DNA from: Phycisphaerae bacterium
Lineage (GTDB): Bacteria; Chloroflexota; Anaerolineae; 4572-78; J111
DNA: 48,349 nt
Direction: 5' to 3'
NCBI GenBank assembly: GCA_028285035.1
Contig: JANQQF010000166.1
Coordinates: forward strand, 1-48,349
The translations under genes were made by a program, and so were the position numbers. The notes beneath the pieces were generated by a model, which did no database searches, was not told where the DNA came from, and was given only the letters and a program-made list of their open reading frames with translations. Positions 19,701 through 27,080 of this stretch are shown here, piece after piece (position 1 is the first letter of the stretch; each line of letters opens with the position of its first letter).

Positions 19701-21022
19701 GGGTGACGGGTAAACAAGCTACTGTAACCGCCCACCATATCGCTGAGAATTGTGTTACCTGTCTGTGTCCCAAATCTACTACGTCCGCTCGACCAACCGC
19801 TATCATCAAATGTGGTTGTGGTCCAATTGGATGCAGGCGCACTGATCCCTTTGACATATTGCCAAGTTGTTCCTTCAGTGACGACAGAAATCGCTTCAGT
19901 CGCGGTGATGATACTTTGGGCGGTATCGGTGACACTCCCATCACTCGCGCGCAAGGTGATGACATACACACCAGCTTGGGTATAAACTGTTGTCGGGTTA
20001 ACCTCACTGCTGGTCTGACCATCGCCAAAATCCCATAAATATTGGTTAGCATTACTTGAGTTATTACTTAGGGTTATTGTTAGCGGAATATGTCCTTCAA
20101 TGGATGTCGCGCTGAACCCAGCGATGGGTGGCTGGCTCGGGGCATTGACGGCGATCAAATCACTTTGGGTAACTGTATCGGTCACTGTCCCATTGCTGGC
20201 GGAGAGACTAACAGTGTAACTACCCGCCGTATTATATGTATGACTGACTGGGGATAAATCGCTTGTCACCAGGGTTTGACCATCGCCAAAGTCCCAACTG
20301 TAGTTACTGGCATTCGTTGAACTGTTCACAAAGGTTACCGTTAATGGTTCTACCCCACTCTCAGGACTCGCCCCAAACTCGGCTTGGGGTACAGCAGGGG
20401 TGTTGATCGTGATGTAGTTAGGCCGACTGTAGGTCGCTGACAACACCCCACTATTGGCGATCAATTCGACCGAATATTGTCCACTTTGGGTGTAGATATG
20501 GGTATGGGTTACGGTATCAATGGTGCTGCTCGTCCCATCTCCGTAGCTCCATTGATAGCTGCTGGCGTTGGTCGAGCTATTCACAAAGGTTACGGTCAGC
20601 GGCTCATCACCACTGATCGGGTTTCCATCAAAAAATGCCACGGGAGCCGGGGCAGAGACCGTAACATAGGCCGTTTGCGTCAAAGTATCGATCACACTCA
20701 CGCCATTGGTCGCTTGCAGGATTACCGTGTAACTGCCAGCTTGGGTGTACACGTGGCTGTGGGTGATTTCAGTTGTGTTACTGGTTGTTCCATCCCCGTA
20801 CGACCACTGATAGCTGATGGCATCCGTTGAATTGTTGACAAAACTCACACTCAACGGGGCAACCCCAACTGTGGGGCTACCTGTAAAATCGGCGACTGGA
20901 TCAGCTTGTTGTAGCGGTCGCTCGCTCCCCACCGCGTGGACAACAGTCGAGGGGCCAGACACGAATATCATCATCCAGACAACAACCATACGAACAACAA
21001 TATCTAAGGTCATACGGTTCAT
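10796..21022 (-). CDS. Giant modular surface protein B (16 PKD, 3 LamG, beta-helix, kelch)
   Basis: I chose the ATG at 21022: an AGAGGAA site precedes it by eight bases and it opens a signal/anchor segment (RMVVVWMMIFVSGPSTVV); the frame continues upstream without a start signal. The product is 3408 residues. In order: four PKD domains (YGDG/FGDG signatures); a galactose-binding-like jelly roll at about 380-540; one PKD; a DUF11 domain at about 634-740 (ITYTLTITNYGG); five PKD; an unnamed repeat of about 250 residues at 1154-1410; two PKD; then three LamG domains at about 1580-1800, 1965-2180 and 2350-2580, separated by PKD pairs; a parallel beta-helix at about 2627-3090 (right-handed-helix turns with GGGVY); and kelch repeats to the end. 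It is a paralogue of the 35900-47500 gene. It heads unit 1 and probably serves as a large adhesin or scaffold. No LPXTG motif or C-terminal anchor is visible. Confidence 0.88.
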   Translation of the reverse strand: MNRMTLDIVVRMVVVWMMIFVSGPSTVVHAVGSERPLQQADPVADFTGSPTVGVAPLSVSFVNNSTDAISYQWSYGDGTTSNTTEITHSHVYTQAGSYTVILQATNGVSVIDTLTQTAYVTVSAPAPVAFFDGNPISGDEPLTVTFVNSSTNASSYQWSYGDGTSSTIDTVTHTHIYTQSGQYSVELIANSGVLSATYSRPNYITINTPAVPQAEFGASPESGVEPLTVTFVNSSTNASNYSWDFGDGQTLVTSDLSPVSHTYNTAGSYTVSLSASNGTVTDTVTQSDLIAVNAPSQPPIAGFSATSIEGHIPLTITLSNNSSNANQYLWDFGDGQTSSEVNPTTVYTQAGVYVITLRASDGSVTDTAQSIITATEAISVVTEGTTWQYVKGISAPASNWTTTTFDDSGWSSGRSRFGTQTGNTILSDMVGGYSSLFTRHPFEISDPATVYGMVLGMRYEDGFIAYLNGTPVFTQNMSSTDHTATADSAEIVPQMVTFDLSEHIDLLQFGTNVLAIQGHNDDLNDANFNLSAELMLAMIDMPLLDLSVSSSAPDEFGQATTLEATIASGSGVSYEWDFGDGTTASVPFNPGQVVSTRNHTYSAAGTYTVVITASNAVSELVATELVTITTPAGLVITKGGTTTAEAGDPITYTLTITNYGGVGVNNLLISDTLPSGANYVSGGTLSGDIVTWGVPSLSAGADTSVTFVVTATETITNSQYEVSADGGLTAVGVDSVVTEISNSAADPILAAFEATPLTGPTPLSVTFLNQSSNATSYLWDFGDGTTSTDVNPTHIYTQAGAYTVTLQASNGVVTDTLTRPDYITPFSLDSPEALFSATPQSGDAPLVVTFVNSSTNATNYLWDFGDGNTSVAINPVYTYNVPGIYDVTLQAGNGTITDTFSLSHHVTAAKLLLAIFDPFPPSVNIGETVLFLNNSTGATSYEWDFGDGITTTIPSPTHTYSALGVYTVTLTASNDNASVSTTEVMAVTEPPQALFSGIPQSGDAPLTVTFVNSSTSATGYVWDFGDGNTSVATNPVHTYTSPGLYTVTLQAGNGSLTDTLSLPRYITVTEAVVAAFNPFPPNAQAGQTILFLNNSTGATAYEWDFGDGITTTIASPTHSYSTAGVYTVTLTAQNGVRSDVNTSALNILAAPPPEMYLTVKDSGTTFTFGSLSGVKNEDIISYDGTDFTMVFNGSAFGIEPSIDAFHIVDEDTILMSFWTTTTLPGGVVADEWDVVQFDATSLGEGTAGSFSLYFNGDDVGLDSSDEDLDALTVLPDGRLLISINGTPASGVVSGVRDEDVLIFTPISLGETTAGTWAMYFDSGDVELTSFAEGINGLHVEDNEVYFTTQGNFVVTGLTGADEDVGQCSLVSSGDTTACNYEPTLTFDGDAIDADFGALEMDGLSFAPVMVEDEVISGLALSSDSPSPLGQGTTFTTTLTMGTNISYTWNFGDGTPESTGSSTTSHTYSTVGSYTVVVTTSNSINSQTATKTVVVQDVPSVASFTTSSPDVFGDITSFTNTSTGSNLSYVWNFGDGSISITESPTHTYAAIGTYTVYLTTTNSLGSDVYSDTVEIIETPPTLMGYWSLDEDDSSRLDSSGNGNDLTDANTVLAASGQINQAADFEATNDEYLWLDEADQTDFDITSDLTLVGWVNIESMPPNDSYPMMISKYQYGSTNPSRAYRFGLTNNRELHFVASSDGTYDTKNRVDGQTALTLNQWYHVAAVFDSGAQELRLYVNGVLDESKSVDFTTIQTSIAPLMLGANMDDGAVAQHFDGQLDEWRVYAEALGQNKIQALMNEIYTPISDLTLTSGSPTAIGQSVPLTATVAAGDNISYTWDFGDNSGLTTSNNYLFHTYGAVGSYTVVVTASNSLNSQVATTTVVVQDAPSVASFTTSSPDTLGEAISFTNTSTGSNLSYSWNFGDGSISTTESPTHTYAAIGTYTVYLTTTNSLGSDFYSDTVEIVETPPTLMGYWSLDEDDSNRLDSSGNGNDLVQSSSIVSATGQIGDATDLEASNSEYLSIDDSIQTGLAINGDLTIVGWAKLESSPSGDHYVLASKYEWGTNNRGYRLTVNDGDYLTFVVSPDGAYNQAGNELVVTSTTMSVGDWHHIAAVFAGNDKMLLYQDGVLVANRDVTHSNIFTSTAPFMLGANLQNGNVVQHFDGQLDEWRVYAEALDQGEIQALMNEIYTPITGLTLTSDMPTPVGYTTTFTAAAVTGDNISYSWDFGDDTSTISNTPTVTHTYNEIDEYTVIVIASNVHGSQTATTTVIAETAPPIAAFTSSSPDVFNEATIFTNNSIGGDLSFAWNFGDGSVISTQTNPVHAYATIGTYTVILTATNLIGSDTITGTVVIQEGPDSLVAYWNFNELDTLDEGYGANLADTSTVGYSPGQAIGALDLERDELEYVEVETASNPKFNISGSLTLAGWVNAEREHDDRMMIASKYRYASGSVASQASRAYRLGINTDETLHFVVSPDGAYDTAYILDGTTQLTTDGTTWHHVAAVFDASAQELRLYVDGILDETKSVSFSQINISDAPFLIGANLRVNSSGNTVADQHFDGWLDEWQVFNTALSDPEIESLVEGQLDDWNFLEPDSSSDGGVAPLSTLSTVPTNFASSIMTLSAPQVTGQIRYATVDGEPRRNGNHCLDSANPCSLQRAVDWARAGDEVRVAAGTYTLQNSREQLIQILHIDKSIVVRGGYSTSDWVNSDPVNNPTILDAEYLGRAIYITGNDTYAWVEGLHLTRGRVFSGMVYDGGGFTLDGKGAGVYVKGSPATLYNNRITNNSVNTDGGGVYIDGSLIFDNLPALIDNEISGNFADTNGGGVYLNYSNALLSGNTIDDNRAYGFGGGGVYVQSGVPTLKENTIINNYTSPNSPFLDGRDGGGGVHLHNSSATLTQNFIWNNEAWDAFGAGVLIYGGAPKLEGNQLIENEIVNGRGGGIAIVEGSNATFNNTVVAKNRSDTYGSGIYIQESDPTFYHTTIASNDGGDNHGVRIDDYFTGGNSSNVTLVNTIIEDQGVGIRVVSGNSADVSGVLWGINNANTAGSGTLQLSGAVSGFPGFVDPANNDYHLDPLSAAVNAGVDSGLPHDIDGEPRPFDGAYDLGADEAYQLLTRDWRQLQTSTGPVVEGEHALAYDSDRDRVVMYGGNNTGRPYEESTWEFDGIDWQSISPATNPNARYGTAMAYDAQSDTVILFGGNDVTDTTLAETWQYDGATSTWTNLGLSSGPAARSYHSMTAGPNAVFLVGGNHQGTYYNDVWQFSNGSWQELPPASGDVPSARTLAGLAYDTLHDRLLLFGGRDQNGAFLDDIWAFNLSSSTWQQLNSNANAPVSRKAHSLVYDPGQLNFVLMGGLAEDGYTRLGDTWYYLGGNWVEATPTTALPPRAYHQAVYAGDKIVLYSNGEVWIYDEDE

Positions 21023-21144
21023 AGACGGTTCCTCTTTCTCTCTTACACTTCTGGCTTGCTCTTTCCAGAGCCAATTAGCTAAAGACCTACACAGTACCAA
21101 AGTCCTAGCAAACAACGAAAAACTACACTTATGCAAAAATACAT

Positions 21145-21169
21145 AGTATACCATGTAAAGTTACATCAA
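21145..21169 (-). promoter_or_regulatory. Possible extended -10 promoter for giant B
   Basis: On the minus strand TGG-TATACT (-10 at 21145-21150) forms an extended -10 element, with TTGATG at 21164-21169 only 13 bases upstream, too short for an ordinary -35. It would give a leader of about 115 bases before the ATG at 21022. This rests on motif inspection only. Confidence 0.35.
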
Positions 21170-21347
21170 ATTAGGGAGGGAAATTAGGTTTGGGTTGTGG
21201 AGGTAGTATGTTATTAGGTCTGGGTTTTCGACACTTGTATTTGGGTATCGTCTTCTCAATATGTGTTATCTACAGGCTCTGTTAAATTTTGCAGGTCAAC
21301 TCAAACTAACAGATTTTGTTTATATAATTTAGATATGATGTACACCT

Positions 21348-21389
21348 TGTAAAATTAATAAGATTACAACTTAGATTATCTAAATTTTT
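21348..21389. promoter_or_regulatory. Upstream motif shared by both giant genes, copy B
   Basis: TGTAAAATTAATA at 21348-21360 recurs exactly at 47957-47969 upstream of giant A. A second block, TCTAAATTTT, follows 31 bases after the first block's start here and 39 bases in the other copy. It lies 326 bases upstream of the giant B start (457 for giant A). In DNA this AT-rich it may be relic homology from the duplication or a regulator site. Confidence 0.35.
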
Positions 21390-21623
21390 CACTATTAGAT
21401 AATACAATTTTTTTCAGACACCATTAAACCTGAAAACTCTCTAAATATTAGTTTTTTGGGTATTTAGAATTTCAATGATCACAAACTATTCAACACAATG
21501 AAACTCTTTCTGCTTATACTCTAAAGACGTGTATCACAGTATCACACATACTTTCGCCTGTCAATGTAATTTTCGGGAGAGTTTTCCCCCCTTTTTTAGC
21601 CCTTTTTGGCCCTTTTTTCGCCT

Positions 21624-21657
21624 ATCATGACATGATTAGCCCTCTTTCATGTCATGA
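21624..21657. promoter_or_regulatory. Two operator-like dyads upstream of giant B
   Basis: ATCATGACATGAT at 21624-21636 is a palindrome around a central A, and TCATGTCATGA at 21647-21657 is a palindrome around a central T. Their centres are 22 bp apart, two helical turns, and the pair also forms a perfect 12-bp inverted repeat with an 11-bp spacer. This is the geometry of sites for two dimers of a regulator. They lie about 600 bases upstream of giant B. Confidence 0.5.
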
Positions 21658-22080
21658 TTACAGCATCAGGTAATGGAAAAGAGCTTTTTGCCTGATAATT
21701 AATGTCTCAATGGTTAGCTTCAACAGGATAACAAACATACCATTAATGTACATTTAGAAGGTTGTCTTATATTTCTCTACAAACTATGTACTTTTGAGCA
21801 ATCTTTTTCAGTGCAATGGCTTACGGAGCTAAACAAATGTTTCTCAGCTACTTCAAATGATTGATTTACGCATTGAGTCGTTAGTAAATGGTCAGGTCTT
21901 CAAAAGGGCTGATTGAATAAATGAGAGAAAATTGTCTGTAGAATATCATCATCTTACCTCATAAAATCCATAAAGCCTGTAGAAAAATTAAAATGATTTT
22001 TATAGGAATTTCATCAAAATCGTAAGGAGGACTAAGTCAGCAAGGGGTTTATTAATGGGGCGGGACAGAACAGTCTCTCA

Positions 22081-22321
22081 TATTTATAAGCCAAAAAATT
22101 GGGCTGCGGGCAAGCGGGCAGGGTGATTTGGGGGCAAAATCATCTAATTTATATTCAGTATTATCATTTACAGCTTAAACTTACAAACTCAACGTCATAT
22201 TTAGTTGACATCATTATTTTTGGGTAAAATTCCTTTGTCAACTAAAGAACTTGAATCTTATGGAACGTGGCACAAAGGACAAACAAATTGGGCTATTATG
22301 GGACGTTTAGCTCTTTTTTAG
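22081..22321. repeat. 241-bp direct repeat, copy 2
   Basis: This is the partner of 118-359, same orientation, about 90% identical. It begins about 37 bases beyond the stop codon of the broken RHS tip at 22359. In this copy a plus-strand frame is open for about 38 codons (ending GQTNWAIMGRLALF and a stop), while copy 1 has a TAG within it; most differences change the amino acid, so neither copy is under visible coding selection. Confidence 0.85.
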
Positions 22322-22358
22322 ACTACGGTTAGTCGCAGATGGATCATCGCCAAATCGA

Positions 22359-23527
22359 TTACTCCACCAACAACCCGCCAAACACCAGGAGAAACAACAA
22401 CACATCAAACCCGGCAAAGCGCCCTCGACGACGGCGATGCCATAGGCCGATGATGCCCAGCGGCGTCATCATCAACCATATCCCCAGCCTCGGATCAAAG
22501 TAGCCGCCACGGGTATGAATCAAGCCCGTACTCCAATCATACACGCCATTGCAAACGAGATGGCTGATTGGCCCTTCTGAGCCTGCCAAGACCGTGCCGT
22601 CAGGGTCATACAGCCACGTCTCGGTTAACTCACCCGTGTCATCGGCGGTTTGACGGACCTGGCGGGAGGCATCAGGCAGGTAGTGGGTCATCTCGTCAGC
22701 TTCGTTGATCTCACCCAAACAAACTTGGTTGGCAGTGCCGTATAGATATTGGACCACGCCTGCCTCAGAGGTTTCCTCCAAAATTCGATTGCCGTCCAGA
22801 TAATCGATCACATAGATCGTGGTTCCCCAGCCCTCCACCGTTTTGCTCTGCCGTACCCCATCTCCATTGTAGGTGAATTGGGTTTCTAGGTTGAACAAGG
22901 TGGCCTTGGTCATCTGACCTGCCCCATTGTAGGTGAAGCTGCGTACCACCACGCCAGCGGTGCTTTCGGTGAGCATATCGCCCCGGTCCGACCAACTGTA
23001 ACTGTATGTCCGCCCATCACTAACCACCCGCTCCAGCAGCCGATTGGCCATATCAAAGGTCGAGGTGGTCACCACCGTCCCGCTCAAGGGTGTGGTTTCG
23101 CTCAAGCCCACCCGATTGCCCGTGAGATCATACCGATAGGCAAAGGCCTGTCTAGTCGAGTAGCTGGCCGCAGCCACCCGATACAGGCCATCGTAGGTGT
23201 AGATCATCAGGCGAGTGATCGGCACCACGGCAGAAATAACCCCACTCCCCCGGACAGTCTCATCTGGCCCTGCTCTAGTCGGAATGTAGGTCGTATCCGT
23301 CACCAGCAATAACCGATCCAACTGTAAGCCATCCTCCCGCATCGCTACAGTTAGCGTGTACAGCCCGCTATTTTCGACGTTCAGGATGGCCGAAATGTCA
23401 GCCGTGTCAATTATCTCACTGGCCCATGCTCCGGACTAAAGCCCGACACATTGACCAAATCGCCATCCAGCCGATATGTAGTGAGTCGCCCGCCGGATTG
23501 GGGATCTGGCCTCGACTCCAAACTGTG
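22359..23527 (-). pseudogene. Displaced RHS tip remnant, frameshifted and lacking a toxin domain
   Basis: The open part (ATG at 23342, 327 codons) begins inside the MREDG end of the jelly-roll module. It continues through YD repeats (YDLTGNRVGLSETT, YNGDGVRQSKTVEGWG) and the RHS core end (LIHTRGGYFDPRLG), then two short membrane segments around HRRRRGR, and stops. Translation upstream of 23342 recovers more of the module (WASEIIDTADISAILNVENS), and a frame change recovers DLVNVSGFSPEHG and further residues to about 23527, so the gene is 5'-truncated and frameshifted. A further frameshift at the 3' end would add SNRFGDDPSATN, which resembles the start of the toxin region in the neighbouring tip before it runs into the 241-bp repeat. 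It is a dead relative of the tip at 25116-27080. Confidence 0.75.
23329..23385. repeat. 57-bp breakpoint repeat, copy in the dead RHS tip
   Basis: This stretch matches 27016-27072 at 55 of 57 positions. Flanking protein sequence is much less similar, and the full-length RHS gene differs clearly here. It encodes the turn NVENSGLYTL...MREDG of the jelly-roll module, at the point where both displaced tips lose their upstream reading frame. Confidence 0.8.
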
Positions 23528-23548
23528 AAGAAAATGATTGGTTAGGCA

Positions 23549-25099
23549 CTAATCACAAGAACTGTTAGAAGTTGAGGGTGAAAATGGATTGCCATCCACA
23601 TGAGACCAATATAAATTAGGAAGTTGATTAATTTCATTGGGAAATTCAGTAAACTTATTGCAATCCAGGTAAAGATAATTGAGACTCTCAAGTTGTGAGA
23701 ACTCAGGTGGGAGTGATGTTAAATTATTTGAACTTAATTCAAGCCGAATTAAACTGGACAGATCCTTTATTTCTACAGGTAACTCATTTAAATTATTGCT
23801 AGAAAGGTTTAAGAACGTTAGATTGGACAAATTCCCGATCTCAGGCGGTAAATTGACTAATTCATTTGCACTTAAATCCAGATTGTCTAAGCGGCTTAAA
23901 TTCCCTACGTTTCGGGGTATTTCTGTTAATTTATTGTTCATCGCAAAAAGAGTTTCTAATGCGTGTAGTTGCCCTAAATCAGGAAATGTCATCAATTGAT
24001 TATCGGATATGTAAAGTCCCGATAATTGCTTTAACTGAGAAATTTCGGGGGGCAAACTTGTCAATTTATTAGATCTCAAATTCAGTTCTATAAGATTGTA
24101 TAAATCCCCAATTTCTGAAGGCAAGCTTTTTAACTGGTTGCTACTTAGGTAAAGGGTACTTAATTGCCTCAGACCTCCTATACTAGAGGGCAGAGATTCT
24201 ATCTTATTAAGACTTAAGCTTAGAGATTGTAGTTGATCCAAATGAGTAATCGCTTCAGGGAAAGCTTCAAATTGATTATCTGCAAGACTGAGAACTTGTA
24301 ACTGATTTAAGTTATCTAGTTTTAACGGCAGTTCATTTAATTGATTCTCTGCTAAATTTAAAGTACCTAGTTGGAATAAGTTATTTATCTCAGGAGGAAG
24401 TTCTGTTAATTTATTTCCTGCCAAACTTAGCCTTTCTAGTCGAGATAGATGACCTATCTCGACAGGTACCTCTTTGAGCTGATTATTATCTAGCTCCAAA
24501 ATTTCAAGCTTGGTTAAATTTCCAATATCTGAAGGCAAAGTTGTAATCTGATTGTCTTGCAAAAAAAGTATCTTTAGCTGGGCTTGGTGTCCAATCGAGA
24601 CCGGAATTATTTGAACCTTGTTTTGACTTAAATTCAATCTTTCTAAATTGACTAGCCCCCCAATCTCAGAAGGTAATGTGTCAATTTGATTATTGGGTAA
24701 GTCTAGATACTTTAAGTTGGACAACTTACCAATTTGGGGCGAAATCGTCAGGCCTTGACACCCACTGATATACAGCGACTCTAACTGCGTCAACTGTTCA
24801 ATCTGTGGGGGTAATTCGTGAATATCACACACTCCCATAAAAATCTCTTGGTACTGTACTGTCAGTTGCTGATAGAATGGAATATAGGCTGCAATAGAAG
24901 GTGGAATTTCATAAAGTTTATTTTCAGGATTGGGGTAAATGATATGAGTAGCCTGACCCTGTTCATACTCTACCTGTACATTTACCCCAAATATTTGTGT
25001 AACAACTTGCTGATCACTTGCACTCCAGAAATAAATACTGATGAGTATTGCAATAAAAAGGAGCAGCACCCCCCACCCAGCAACTTTACCTAGTCGCAC
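23549..25099 (-). CDS. Membrane-anchored leucine-rich-repeat protein, candidate immunity protein
   Basis: The start is a GTG with AGGGG seven bases upstream. The 516-residue product has one N-terminal membrane segment (about 7-26, GVLLLFIAILISIYFW) and a short linker of about 70 residues. Eighteen leucine-rich repeats follow, almost all exactly 23 residues (LxxLxxLxLxxNxLxxLPxxIxx), ending near SSCD. The repeats should lie outside the membrane. It starts 16 bases after the stop of the zincin-like RHS tip, in the immunity-gene position, and a repeat scaffold is a known way to bind and block a toxin. An alternative role as an unrelated adhesin or receptor is possible. Composition is AT-rich, like the toxin tip before it. 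No catalytic domain is present. Confidence 0.75.
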   Translation of the reverse strand: MRLGKVAGWGVLLLFIAILISIYFWSASDQQVVTQIFGVNVQVEYEQGQATHIIYPNPENKLYEIPPSIAAYIPFYQQLTVQYQEIFMGVCDIHELPPQIEQLTQLESLYISGCQGLTISPQIGKLSNLKYLDLPNNQIDTLPSEIGGLVNLERLNLSQNKVQIIPVSIGHQAQLKILFLQDNQITTLPSDIGNLTKLEILELDNNQLKEVPVEIGHLSRLERLSLAGNKLTELPPEINNLFQLGTLNLAENQLNELPLKLDNLNQLQVLSLADNQFEAFPEAITHLDQLQSLSLSLNKIESLPSSIGGLRQLSTLYLSSNQLKSLPSEIGDLYNLIELNLRSNKLTSLPPEISQLKQLSGLYISDNQLMTFPDLGQLHALETLFAMNNKLTEIPRNVGNLSRLDNLDLSANELVNLPPEIGNLSNLTFLNLSSNNLNELPVEIKDLSSLIRLELSSNNLTSLPPEFSQLESLNYLYLDCNKFTEFPNEINQLPNLYWSHVDGNPFSPSTSNSSCD

Positions 25100-25115
25100 T
25101 ATTTACCCCTATTAG

Positions 25116-27080
25116 CTATTTCAGTAAACTGAACAAATCGGTTTTAATCCAATTCTCCACATGACCCTTTTGATTCTCCAATAAGGGTTGAGCATAAAGA
25201 TAAGAAGCCATAAAATCAGCCAGCACCTCATCTGGGTGACGATTAACATTGCGATCAGCAATTTGCATACAGCTTACATCCTCTCGCCAAAATTCATTGA
25301 TAAACGATTGAAGAATATCATGATTTCCTATGGATAAAGCATGTGTTAGTTCGTGTGCTAGAACCCATTGAAAAGTAATATCTTGAGTAGTAAATACACC
25401 TGAATTTTTCGCATCTTTGAACATTAAACCATGACGGGGGTCACTTTCAAACGGGTCAAAAGCTGGCATGGTGTTACCATCAGAACCAACAAATACATGA
25501 CGACCATCATTATATGGATCAGTTGAAATATCTACAGATTGAGAAAGATTAGGTGGCAAGACTATCTCTCGATGTATAACATCGTAGTGTCCTGAATTTT
25601 GAACGATATGAGTACCTTGAACACCTAATGCGTTAAACCCGCGTCCTGGAGTCCATCTTTTGCTGATACGAATTAATACATGTCCAAAATTCTTCTTAAA
25701 TGACTTCCTTGATAATATTTTTTGCTCATAATCGAATAATGTTTTTCGAATTAGATTCCATTCTCGATCATTGAAAGTAGTTTTACCATCCAAATCTGGA
25801 TTGGTTGTACGACGAACTTCAACACCAAACTGTTGTCCAATGGCATCATCTTCAGAAAATTCGATATTTCCTATCGGTGTATTTGGTGGAGAAGGTAACG
25901 GATCAAAGTTTGGTTCACCCACCCCAAAGCGCCTTTCAGTACTTCCACAACTCACCAACAACCCGCTCACCCCAATCACCACAACCAACACCAACATCCG
26001 CCACGGTCCACCCTTGCGGCCCTTCCAGGCGAACACAATCCCGACCAGCGGCAAGAGCAACCACATCCCTGGATATTGCACCGGAGCGTATGGATTCGCC
26101 TGACCGTGATCAGGAGTCAGGTAACGGCCTGTCACGGGATCGTAGTAACGACCATTGACATACAACAACCCGCTGACCCGATCCACTTGGGCACCGAGGA
26201 AGCCGAAAGCACTTTCATAGGTGCCTTCTTCTTGTAAGAGTGCCCCAAACGGCTTGTACGTTCGGGCGGAAACCACCTGCCCACTGTCATCAACCGTTTG
26301 CCGCACACTGGTATTGCTGTCACGGAGGCTGTACTGCCAACCGCTACTGCTATACTCAGCAAACTGACCCGCCCCGTACAGATACAAAGTTGGACTACCT
26401 GCCACATCATTAACCAACAGTTGCCCCTCCGCCGTAACAAATTGCACGGTCTCGGAGCTACCCAAGGCGTAAGTGGTCAGGCTCATTCGTTCACCTACAC
26501 CATTGTACTCGGCCTTACTGAGCAGGGTGTAGCTGCCATCGGTCAGAAGCTCGACCTTGACCAAACGATTAGCCGCGTCGTAGCTGTAGCGGGTTTCACC
26601 CTCGGCCGGGGTCGTACCTCCCGGTGTCTGCCGCACCAGGTTGCTGTTGGCATCGTGGCTGTAGTGCCACGTCACCCCGTCGTGATCCGATTGGGCTGTC
26701 GTCAAGCGATTGGCCGCATCGTAAGTGTAGGTGGTGATAATAGTCTCGTCAAGCTGTTCGGTGATTTGGGTTTGGTTGCCGACGAGATCGTATTCGTAGG
26801 CAAAATAAGCATCTTGAGCCAATAAGAGGTTGGTCGAGGTGGTGCCATAATTGGCCTCGGTCAGCCGATAGACCCCATCGTAGGTGTAGGCGATGGTTCG
26901 GGTAATCTGGGCAGTGCTGGCCCCCAGCCCGGTTTCTCGTGGACTTTCTGCTGGACCTTCGCCTATCGGCAGGTAGGCCGTATCGGTCACCAACAACAGT
27001 TTGTCCAGTTGTAGCCCATCCTCCCGCATCGCTGCAGTTAGCGTGTACAGCCCACTATTTTCGACGTTCAGGGTGATCAA
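25116..27080 (-). CDS. Displaced RHS tip with zincin-like (HELTH) toxin domain
   Basis: The frame (654 codons, first possible start a TTG at 27080 with no good ribosome-binding site) opens inside the jelly-roll module (NVENSGLYTL, MREDG). It continues with YD repeats (YDLVGNQTQI, YDAANRLVKV) to the RHS core end at about 304-323 (GLLYVNGRYYDPVTGRYLTP). Two membrane segments at about 338-352 and 361-378 flank a KGRKGG loop. Residues about 385-654 are the tip, with HELTH at 576-580 and a possible third zinc ligand E618 in DEVLADF, as in gluzincin-like metallopeptidases. Upstream of the start, a shifted frame recovers WIHLTSGFALKQWDWASEVIDMI to about 27150. This is therefore a 5'-truncated cassette lying just past a terminator, without a secretion signal. 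It is expressed only if fused to a full RHS gene or read through. Composition drops from 35 of 60 G/C (26521-26580) to 22 of 60 (25141-25200). Confidence 0.65.
   Translation of the reverse strand: MITLNVENSGLYTLTAAMREDGLQLDKLLLVTDTAYLPIGEGPAESPRETGLGASTAQITRTIAYTYDGVYRLTEANYGTTSTNLLLAQDAYFAYEYDLVGNQTQITEQLDETIITTYTYDAANRLTTAQSDHDGVTWHYSHDANSNLVRQTPGGTTPAEGETRYSYDAANRLVKVELLTDGSYTLLSKAEYNGVGERMSLTTYALGSSETVQFVTAEGQLLVNDVAGSPTLYLYGAGQFAEYSSSGWQYSLRDSNTSVRQTVDDSGQVVSARTYKPFGALLQEEGTYESAFGFLGAQVDRVSGLLYVNGRYYDPVTGRYLTPDHGQANPYAPVQYPGMWLLLPLVGIVFAWKGRKGGPWRMLVLVVVIGVSGLLVSCGSTERRFGVGEPNFDPLPSPPNTPIGNIEFSEDDAIGQQFGVEVRRTTNPDLDGKTTFNDREWNLIRKTLFDYEQKILSRKSFKKNFGHVLIRISKRWTPGRGFNALGVQGTHIVQNSGHYDVIHREIVLPPNLSQSVDISTDPYNDGRHVFVGSDGNTMPAFDPFESDPRHGLMFKDAKNSGVFTTQDITFQWVLAHELTHALSIGNHDILQSFINEFWREDVSCMQIADRNVNRHPDEVLADFMASYLYAQPLLENQKGHVENWIKTDLFSLLK
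27016..27072. repeat. 57-bp breakpoint repeat, copy in the zincin RHS tip
   Basis: This is the partner of 23329-23385 (two mismatches in 57). It lies at the 5' break of the displaced tip, eight bases inside the first possible start codon. Confidence 0.8.

Larger units (their letters stand above)
21170..22080. other. AT-rich upstream region of giant B
   Basis: There are no supported genes over about 900 bases. Candidate regulatory elements here are the paired dyads at 21624-21657 and a motif at 21348-21389 shared with the giant A upstream region. The length of this gap separates unit 1 from unit 2. Confidence 0.5.

Noticed and set aside
19514..20038. 174-codon plus-strand frame
   Set aside because: It lies opposite the PKD/jelly-roll part of giant B and has a similar shadow at 45962-46240 in giant A, explained by the paralogy of the giants.
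14000..20900. Short spaced DNA repeats that could suggest a CRISPR array
   Set aside because: They are the recurring WDFGDG and HTYxxxGxYTVT codons of PKD domains, at about 80-90-residue spacing and in frame, with no near-identical repeat/spacer structure.
22265..22311. 16-codon plus-strand ORF (MERGTKDKQIGLLWDV) present in both 241-bp repeats
   Set aside because: No ribosome-binding site, and nearly all differences between the two copies change the amino acid.
23549..25099. Regular 69-bp periodicity as a DNA satellite
   Set aside because: It is fully explained by the 23-residue leucine-rich repeats.
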